Source: Parafilimonas sp.
Lineage (GTDB): Bacteria > Bacteroidota > Bacteroidia > Chitinophagales > Chitinophagaceae
Reading direction: 5' to 3'
NCBI GenBank assembly: GCA_023251275.1
Contig: JAHEZC010000038.1
Coordinates: 1-10,598, forward strand
DNA length: 10,598 bases
Part shown: positions 6,542-10,598 of the stretch, one piece after another
Layout of the letters: every line of letters starts with the position of its first letter
How positions within the stretch are numbered: the stretch's first letter is position 1
Program-made: the position numbers and the translations under genes
Notes under the pieces: model-generated
The model's input: the letters and a program-made list of their open reading frames with translations, nothing else
Told to the model about the DNA's origin: nothing
The model's database searches: none

Positions 6542-7372
6542 TTATACAGCATTATATAATTGCAATAATTTTATTGTTTCCACAGCTTCTTTCACATCAT
6601 GCACACGCAATATATGAGCGCCGTTTAAAATTCCGATAGTGTGTAAAACAGTTGTCCCGTTCAATGCTTCTTCAGCAGTAATACCGAGGGTTTTATACAC
6701 AGTGGATTTTCTCGATATACCAATCATGACAGGTTTTTCAAGCATTCTGAAAACAGAAAGGTTTCGAAGTAGTTCAAAATTGTGTGCAATGGTTTTACCA
6801 AAACCAAAACCCGCATCAATAATTATGTCGTGAATACCCGCCTGTGTGCAGTCATCTATTTTTTTAATAAAATATTCGAGTACTTCCCCGGTTACGTTTT
6901 CATATACAGGATTGTGTTGCATGGTTTGAGGTGTTCCCTTGATATGCATACACACATAAGGCACTTTCATCCTGGCAATTGCCGCAAGCATGTTGCTGTC
7001 AAAACCGCCGCCGCTTATATCATTTATGATGCATGCGCCGGCATCAACAGCCTGCTCAGCTAATGCAGCATGGTACGTATCTGCAGAAATATATATATCG
7101 GGAAAATTTTCAACAATAGCTTCAATAACCGGCAACACCCTTTCCGCTTCAGCGGCTGCGCCGATTTCCTTGCTGCCGGGTCTTGTGCTTTGACCGCCCA
7201 CATCGAGTATAGCGGCGCCTTCAGCAATCATTCGTTCCGCTTTCCGCAAAGCTTCATCTGCAACGAGTGTACGGCTGCTGCCATAAAAAGAATCAGGCGT
7301 TATATTCAGGATCCCCATTACAACCGGTTTATCAATCATCAATAATCTTCCTTTACAGTTAAGTGTAAACAT
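6542..7372 (-). CDS. folP: Dihydropteroate synthase
   Basis: FolP joins p-aminobenzoate to 6-hydroxymethyl-dihydropterin diphosphate to make dihydropteroate in folate synthesis. It is the target of sulfonamides. The 276-residue protein is full length with all pterin-pocket and loop residues: NITPDSF at 23-29 (Asn23, Asp27), DVGGQSTRPG at 57-66, Asp98, NDISGG at 117-122, MHIKGTPQTMQHNP at 142-155, DAGFGFGKT at 186-194, the SRK triad with Lys222, and RVHD with Arg256 and His258. The start is supported by the typical opening MFTLNCKGRLL and by a Shine-Dalgarno-like AAAGGA. The gene converges with the methyltransferase gene and diverges from the BT_3928-like gene. A possible -7 box TATCTTTA on the minus strand (7430-7423) has no TTG partner. 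Confidence 0.97.
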   Translation of the reverse strand: MFTLNCKGRLLMIDKPVVMGILNITPDSFYGSSRTLVADEALRKAERMIAEGAAILDVGGQSTRPGSKEIGAAAEAERVLPVIEAIVENFPDIYISADTYHAALAEQAVDAGACIINDISGGGFDSNMLAAIARMKVPYVCMHIKGTPQTMQHNPVYENVTGEVLEYFIKKIDDCTQAGIHDIIIDAGFGFGKTIAHNFELLRNLSVFRMLEKPVMIGISRKSTVYKTLGITAEEALNGTTVLHTIGILNGAHILRVHDVKEAVETIKLLQLYNAV

Positions 7373-7381
7373 TGTTTTGTT

Positions 7382-7387
7382 TCCTTT
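7382..7387 (-). promoter_or_regulatory. Shine-Dalgarno-like site of folP
   Basis: AAAGGA on the minus strand lies 9 bases before the folP ATG (7372). It is the clearest ribosome-binding-like sequence in the window, where most genes show none, as is usual for Bacteroidota. It supports the chosen folP start. Confidence 0.5.
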
Positions 7388-7501
7388 ATTTTTGACCGCC
7401 GAAAAGGTTTGATGCTATTGAGTAAAGATAAGCATGTTGAATGGATGCTGATTGCTCCGGAGGTTCGTTGATAAAGTGGAGTTAGTATTAAAAAAAGGGT
7501 A

Positions 7502-7529
7502 TTGATATTTTATATACACTGAAATTTTG
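7502..7529 (+). promoter_or_regulatory. Possible promoter of the BT_3928-like gene, abutting its start codon
   Basis: TTG at 7502-7504, a 17-base spacer and AAATTTTG at 7522-7529 resemble the Bacteroidota promoter with one mismatch. The ATG follows at 7533, so the message would have virtually no leader. The TTG at 7527-7529 could be called as a start two codons earlier, but it belongs to this box. Confidence 0.3.
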
Positions 7530-7532
7530 CAA

Positions 7533-8642
7533 ATGAAAAAGTTGTTGATAGTGATCCGCTGGATCGTGGGGCTTTTATTTATTTTTTCAGGATTGATAAA
7601 AGCCAATGATCCATCAGGGCTTAGTTACAAGATGCAGGAATTTTTTGAAGTATGGGGATGGAATAATCTGAATGACTATGCGCTTGCATTCGCAATTATG
7701 ATGAACATTCTTGAAGTAACTGCAGGGATAAGTGTAATTATCGGGCGCAGGATGAAACTGTTTGGCTGGATATTGCTTATACTCATCATATTTTTTAGTT
7801 TTTTAACCGGCTATGCGCTTTTCTCGGGCAAAATAAAAACATGCGGGTGTTTTGGAGATTGTTTACCATTGACTCCGCTGCAATCATTTATTAAGGATAT
7901 TGTATTGCTTGTGTTGATTTTTTTACTTTTTATAAAAAGAAAAGTAATTTTTCCTTTTGTAAAACCGCTTTTGTCAGACATTATAATAATTATTGGTATC
8001 AGTGGCACAATTTTTTTACAGGCTTATGTGCTCAGGCATTTACCCATTGCAGATTGCCTGCCATATAAAGAAGGAAATAGTATCATTGAAAAGATGAAAC
8101 TGCCGCCGGATGCATTGCAGGACAGCTTTGCCATTACTTTTAAGTACAAGAAAAATGGTAAAACAGTGGAGTTTGATGCAAATAGTTTTCCACCCGATTT
8201 TGACAGTACGTATGAATACCTTGACCGTTATGACAAACTGATAAAAAAAGGGAATGCAACAGTTGCCATTTCAGATTTTTCGCTTGAAACATTACATGGG
8301 AATGATACTACATTGGCAATTCTTAACCAACCTTATTATTATGTGATGCTCATGGCTAAAGATTTTTCCAACGCGCAAAAATGGAACACTAGGGAATTTA
8401 AGGAGCTGCATAAAACTATGCTGCAAAGTCATATTCCCCTGTTTATTGTAACCGCAGATAAAGAAAAGGCCGTGGAGTTATTCGGCGCCGATAAAAGAAT
8501 TACTATTTTAGTTTGCGACGGAACCGTAATAAAGACAGCAGCAAGAATAAATCCCACTTATATCATCATGAAGCAGGGAAGTATAAAAGCTAAATACAGC
8601 TATGCGGATATTGATAAAATTTCACGGTTCCTGTTTCAATAA
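7533..8642 (+). CDS. BT_3928-like DoxX/MauE family membrane protein with C-terminal thioredoxin-like domain
   Basis: A 369-residue membrane protein of the type called BT_3928 family in Bacteroidota. The N-terminal half is a DoxX/MauE-like bundle with about five membrane segments (roughly 5-23, 48-70, 76-97, 121-136, 148-168). FSGLIKANDPSGLSYKMQEF (18-37) is the family's opening signature. CGCFGDC (104-110) sits after the third segment; the related MauE carries CGCFG and helps disulfide formation in methylamine dehydrogenase maturation. After PYKEGNSIIEKM comes a soluble region whose end (residues 240-369, with NPTYIIMKQGSI) looks thioredoxin-like but has no CxxC. A thiol-redox role in the envelope is therefore an inference. 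ATG 7533 gives the normal MKKLLIVIRWIVG start. It is divergent from folP, and TAA ends it 96 bases before the CBS gene. Confidence 0.85.
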   Translation: MKKLLIVIRWIVGLLFIFSGLIKANDPSGLSYKMQEFFEVWGWNNLNDYALAFAIMMNILEVTAGISVIIGRRMKLFGWILLILIIFFSFLTGYALFSGKIKTCGCFGDCLPLTPLQSFIKDIVLLVLIFLLFIKRKVIFPFVKPLLSDIIIIIGISGTIFLQAYVLRHLPIADCLPYKEGNSIIEKMKLPPDALQDSFAITFKYKKNGKTVEFDANSFPPDFDSTYEYLDRYDKLIKKGNATVAISDFSLETLHGNDTTLAILNQPYYYVMLMAKDFSNAQKWNTREFKELHKTMLQSHIPLFIVTADKEKAVELFGADKRITILVCDGTVIKTAARINPTYIIMKQGSIKAKYSYADIDKISRFLFQ

Positions 8643-8674
8643 TTTTATTAGAAGTTTGTAAAGAATCAGTTCGC

Positions 8675-8694
8675 AGCATGACAATCGTCATGCT
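8675..8694 (+). terminator. Perfect 8-bp hairpin after the BT_3928-like gene
   Basis: AGCATGAC, a 4-base loop AATC and GTCATGCT form a perfect stem-loop, followed by TATCATTTTC. It lies 32 bases after the stop of the upstream gene and just before the -7 box of the CBS gene. A terminator is the simplest reading. A protein-binding operator is an alternative because the dyad sits where the CBS promoter's -33 element would be expected. Confidence 0.4.
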
Positions 8695-8713
8695 TATCAT
8701 TTTCAATATATCT

Positions 8714-8721
8714 TAACTTTG
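8714..8721 (+). promoter_or_regulatory. -7 box of the CBS-domain gene
   Basis: TAACTTTG is a perfect match to the Bacteroidota TAnnTTTG element, 17 bases before the ATG at 8739. No TTG is seen about 19 bases upstream, where the right arm of the hairpin at 8675-8694 lies instead. The promoter may therefore be weak or depend on an activator. Confidence 0.4.
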
Positions 8722-8738
8722 TTTTAAAAGTATATTCT

Positions 8739-9191
8739 ATGCATACTGTTCAAGAAATACTGGCGCGGAAAGGGCCGCAGTTCAACTATATTGACGCAGA
8801 GGCATTCGTACGTGATGCCATTACCTTGCTGAAAAGCGAAAATATCAGTTATCTTATTGTTAGCAAAGACGGTAAATATATGGGATTGTTTTCTGAGCGT
8901 GATTATACACATAAGGTAATTCTTATGAACAGGCATTCAGATACCACAACCGTAAAGGAAGTGCTCACACGTGATTTACCAATAGTAACAGGAAGTGATT
9001 CGGCGGAACATTGTATGCGCCTCATGAACAGCTACAAAACCCGCTATCTTCCTGTTTTCGACGAATATGAATTTAAAGGAGTGATTACTATTCATGATAT
9101 GATGCGCGAAAGCCTCGCTGAACACGAAGATGATATCAAAAACAAATTTGGTGAAGATACCAGTAATACAGAAAGGAATTACTGGATCTGA
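8739..9191 (+). CDS. Tandem CBS-domain protein
   Basis: A 150-residue soluble protein made of one Bateman module, two CBS domains (about 5-65 and 75-135) and a short acidic tail. CBS pairs bind adenosyl ligands such as AMP, ATP or S-adenosylmethionine and act as energy or metabolite sensors. The ribose-contacting (S/T)xxD motifs are visible in both halves: SERD (52-55) within GLFSERDY, and TIHD (117-120). HSDTTTVKEVLTRDLPIV marks the junction into the second domain, close to the stand-alone family of inosine-monophosphate-dehydrogenase-like CBS proteins. There is no attached catalytic or transport domain, so the partner it regulates is unknown. Its TGA directly touches the stop of dciA on the other strand. 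Confidence 0.9.
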   Translation: MHTVQEILARKGPQFNYIDAEAFVRDAITLLKSENISYLIVSKDGKYMGLFSERDYTHKVILMNRHSDTTTVKEVLTRDLPIVTGSDSAEHCMRLMNSYKTRYLPVFDEYEFKGVITIHDMMRESLAEHEDDIKNKFGEDTSNTERNYWI

Positions 9192-9473
9192 TCACTTCAC
9201 AACAACTTCAGTAATTATTTTTTCACGCATAGCATCATTGATGCGTTCAATAATTTTTTCTTTTTGATAAAGAAGTTCCTGCTTCAGTGGGCCTACCGAG
9301 GTATGTATAAAAAGGGTCTGGTTAATTACCTGGATTTTATCTGTGTATTTCGCAATTGTCTTGCCCATTATATTCTGCCATACTAATTCTATCTCAACAG
9401 ACTGTAAGCCGTTTTTCAGTTTGCTCTTGCTCACAAATTGCTTCATGGCATCACTTATGTGAAATTCACCCAT
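9192..9473 (-). CDS. dciA: DciA-type (DUF721) protein, likely DnaB helicase loader
   Basis: A 93-residue DUF721 protein. In bacteria without DnaC/DnaI, DciA binds the replicative helicase DnaB and helps load it at the origin; I assume that role here. Family marks are ISDAMKQFVSKSKLK at the start, VWQNIMGKTIAKYTDKIQ (31-48) with the conserved tryptophan and IMGK, and TLFIHTSVGPLKQELLYQKEKII (53-75), ending ITEVVVK. This is the normal short length for Bacteroidota, with no C-terminal extension. The stop TGA (9194-9192) is immediately next to the CBS gene's stop. Upstream, 139 bases separate it from msrA on the same strand, and that gap holds two hairpins, so it probably has its own promoter. 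TATTTTTA on the minus strand (9485-9478) could be a -7 box, but it is very close to the ATG. Confidence 0.9.
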   Translation of the reverse strand: MGEFHISDAMKQFVSKSKLKNGLQSVEIELVWQNIMGKTIAKYTDKIQVINQTLFIHTSVGPLKQELLYQKEKIIERINDAMREKIITEVVVK

Positions 9474-9505
9474 GCTGTAAAAATAGAAAATAGAAATTTA
9501 TCACG

Positions 9506-9525
9506 CCTGGAAATTTATTTCCGGG
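9506..9525 (-). terminator. Hairpin in the msrA-dciA gap
   Basis: The 20-base segment folds into an 8-bp stem (CCTGGAAA with TTTCCGGG, one G-T pair) around a 4-base loop. On the minus strand, the direction of msrA transcription, it is followed after a few bases by AAATTTCTATTTTC and more Ts. It could be the msrA terminator or a structure in the dciA upstream region. Confidence 0.35.
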
Positions 9526-9566
9526 ACTATTTTAGAATTATCACTGAAAGAAATGATTGAATGAAT

Positions 9567-9609
9567 AATTATTCTCAATTGCTCATACATGATGATTTTG
9601 AGAAAAATT
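9567..9609 (-). terminator. Imperfect hairpin just after msrA
   Basis: AATTATTCTCAA (9567-9578) and TTGAGAAAAATT (9598-9609) pair at 11 of 12 positions around a 19-base loop. It begins 3 bases after the msrA stop codon. The stem is AT-rich, so it may be a weak terminator or a 3'-end stabilising structure. Confidence 0.3.
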
Positions 9610-9612
9610 CCT

Positions 9613-10314
9613 TCAATCTCCCACACCTTCTTTCAATTTTTCTTTAAACACCTTTTGAAATTTATCTATCTTAGGTTGTATGACGAATCTGCAATACATC
9701 TGGCTGGGGTTTGAGTTATAATAATTCTGGTGATAATTTTCAGCGGAATAAAAATTTTTGTAAGGTTCTATTTCAGTTACAATAGGTCTGTTAAAAGCCC
9801 CGCTTTTATTGAGTTCTGATTTATAATGTTCAGCTACTGATTTTTGCTCTGTATTGTGGTAAAATATCACGCTGCGGTATTGTGTGCCTACATCGTTTCC
9901 CTGGCGGTTTAAAGTAGTGGGATCATGTGTCTTCCAGAAAACTTCAAGCAATTCATCATAAGTAATTTTTTCCGGATCATAAATTACCTGGCAACTTTCG
10001 GCGTGGCCTGTTGTACCGGTGCAAACTTCTTCATAGCTTGGATTGGGAACATTACCGCCGCTATATCCGCTTATTACTTTAGCGACTCCTTTTAGTCTTT
10101 GAAAAATCGCTTCGGTGCACCAGAAACAACCGGTGCCGAAAGTGGCCGTATCATAGTTCCCTCCGGCGATAGTTCTGTCTTCATTCATAACGGTATTTTG
10201 ACTTTTGTGTTCGGCACAAGATGTAATAGAAAAAAAACCGATCGCAGCGCCAAAAATCCAGTTCAGCATATTGATAATTTTTATGCCCATAGATGCAATT
10301 AGCAAAGATTTCAT
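9613..10314 (-). CDS. msrA: Peptide-methionine (S)-S-oxide reductase MsrA, lipoprotein form
   Basis: MsrA reduces the S-epimer of methionine sulfoxide in proteins back to methionine. The catalytic core is clear: GTGCFWCTEAIFQRLKGV (60-77) with the catalytic Cys63, GYSGGNVPNPSYEEVCTGTTGHAE (83-106), and DVGTQYRSVIFYHN (141-154). Other cysteines at 66, 98, 108 and 208 may serve in recycling; Cys208 sits in YCRF near the C-terminus. Before the core there is a hydrophobic N-terminus ending SITSC (Cys33), so the enzyme is predicted to be an envelope lipoprotein protecting exported proteins. The start is uncertain: ATG codons at 10314, 10290 and 10269 are all in frame. The last lacks any positive charge before the hydrophobic run, so 10314 or 10290 is better. 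No MsrB domain is fused or adjacent. Confidence 0.93.
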   Translation of the reverse strand: MKSLLIASMGIKIINMLNWIFGAAIGFFSITSCAEHKSQNTVMNEDRTIAGGNYDTATFGTGCFWCTEAIFQRLKGVAKVISGYSGGNVPNPSYEEVCTGTTGHAESCQVIYDPEKITYDELLEVFWKTHDPTTLNRQGNDVGTQYRSVIFYHNTEQKSVAEHYKSELNKSGAFNRPIVTEIEPYKNFYSAENYHQNYYNSNPSQMYCRFVIQPKIDKFQKVFKEKLKEGVGD

Positions 10315-10598
10315 TGCATATACAAGTTAATTAACATTTCTTCATTAAAATTAGCATGTTATGCAATTTTATACGAAGACATTTGGCGTTGCTTGCAGAA
10401 AGTTTTTTATTTAACATTATCTTAGCCTGTTTGATAGTGTTATCAGGGGTTAATGAAGGATTACATTTCACCATAAATATTTTCCTTATTATTTTACGGA
10501 AATATTCAGGCGGCACAAATCGTTATTATGCTGTCTATAGGATTTTTGCCGGAAGATAGAGGGGTATAATCAGTAAAAAGTGTCATGATATTTACCAG
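10315..10598. other. Right-end region without a supported gene
   Basis: These 284 bases hold no gene I can recognise. A 67-codon plus-strand frame (10356-10559) and a 61-codon minus-strand frame (10516-10331) overlap each other; neither shows a family motif. On the minus strand, codons from the window edge to a TGA at 10508-10506 stay open for 30 codons (ending IITICAA) and could be the tail of a gene lying further right, but this length is not significant by itself. GTTAATTAAC (10326-10335), a 10-bp palindrome, lies 12 bases before the longest msrA start. TAACATTATC (10412-10421) and GATAGTGTTA (10433-10442) can form a 10-bp stem with one G-T pair. Confidence 0.4.

Noticed and set aside
10326..10335. 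GTTAATTAAC palindrome before msrA as an operator
   Set aside because: A 10-bp AT-rich palindrome is likely by chance in this composition and no second copy was seen.
10356..10559. 67-codon hydrophobic plus-strand ORF
   Set aside because: No family motif, no promoter box, overlaps an equally long frame on the other strand; AT-rich DNA gives hydrophobic frames readily.

Overview
This window looks like an ordinary chromosomal housekeeping stretch from a member of the Bacteroidota, most likely in or near the Chitinophagales. The reasons are the AT-rich DNA, Bacteroidota-type promoter boxes (TTG near -33, TAnnTTTG near -7), many lipoproteins, and family versions typical of that phylum: a folP starting MFTLNCKGRLL, a BT_3928-type DoxX/MauE protein, a short DciA (DUF721) and a TamL-like protein next to a TrmH-type RNA methyltransferase. 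There are no tRNA or rRNA genes, insertion sequences, phage genes or CRISPR arrays.

Layout from left to right. 1-577 (-) is a lipoprotein alpha/beta hydrolase cut by the left edge. 811-1407 (+) is an unrecognised cysteine-containing lipoprotein. 1465-2007 (-) is a putative zinc metallopeptidase lipoprotein. 2106-2525 (+) is a small DoxX membrane protein. 2610-3335 (+) is truB. 3312-5735 (-) is a TamL/BamA-like outer-membrane gene interrupted by one in-frame TGA. 5740-6468 (+) is a TrmH-family rRNA methyltransferase. 6542-7372 (-) is folP. 7533-8642 (+) is the BT_3928-like membrane redox protein. 8739-9191 (+) is a two-CBS protein. 9192-9473 (-) is dciA. 9613-10314 (-) is a lipoprotein-type msrA. 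10315-10598 has no gene I can defend, apart from a possible gene tail entering from the right edge.

The genes switch strand almost every time, so most units are single genes and few can be operons. Several junctions are extremely tight: truB and the TamL-like gene overlap tail to tail by 24 bp, the TamL-like gene and the methyltransferase start 4 bp apart back to back, and the CBS gene and dciA end on adjoining stop codons that form TGATCA. Functional themes are envelope biogenesis and redox (TamL-like, DoxX, BT_3928-like, MsrA, three other predicted lipoproteins), RNA modification (TruB, TrmH), folate synthesis (FolP) and replication (DciA).

I found no convincing new multi-gene system. The observation most worth checking is the single TGA in the TamL-like gene. 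It falls directly after the MRAW motif, with the rest of the barrel still open in the same frame.
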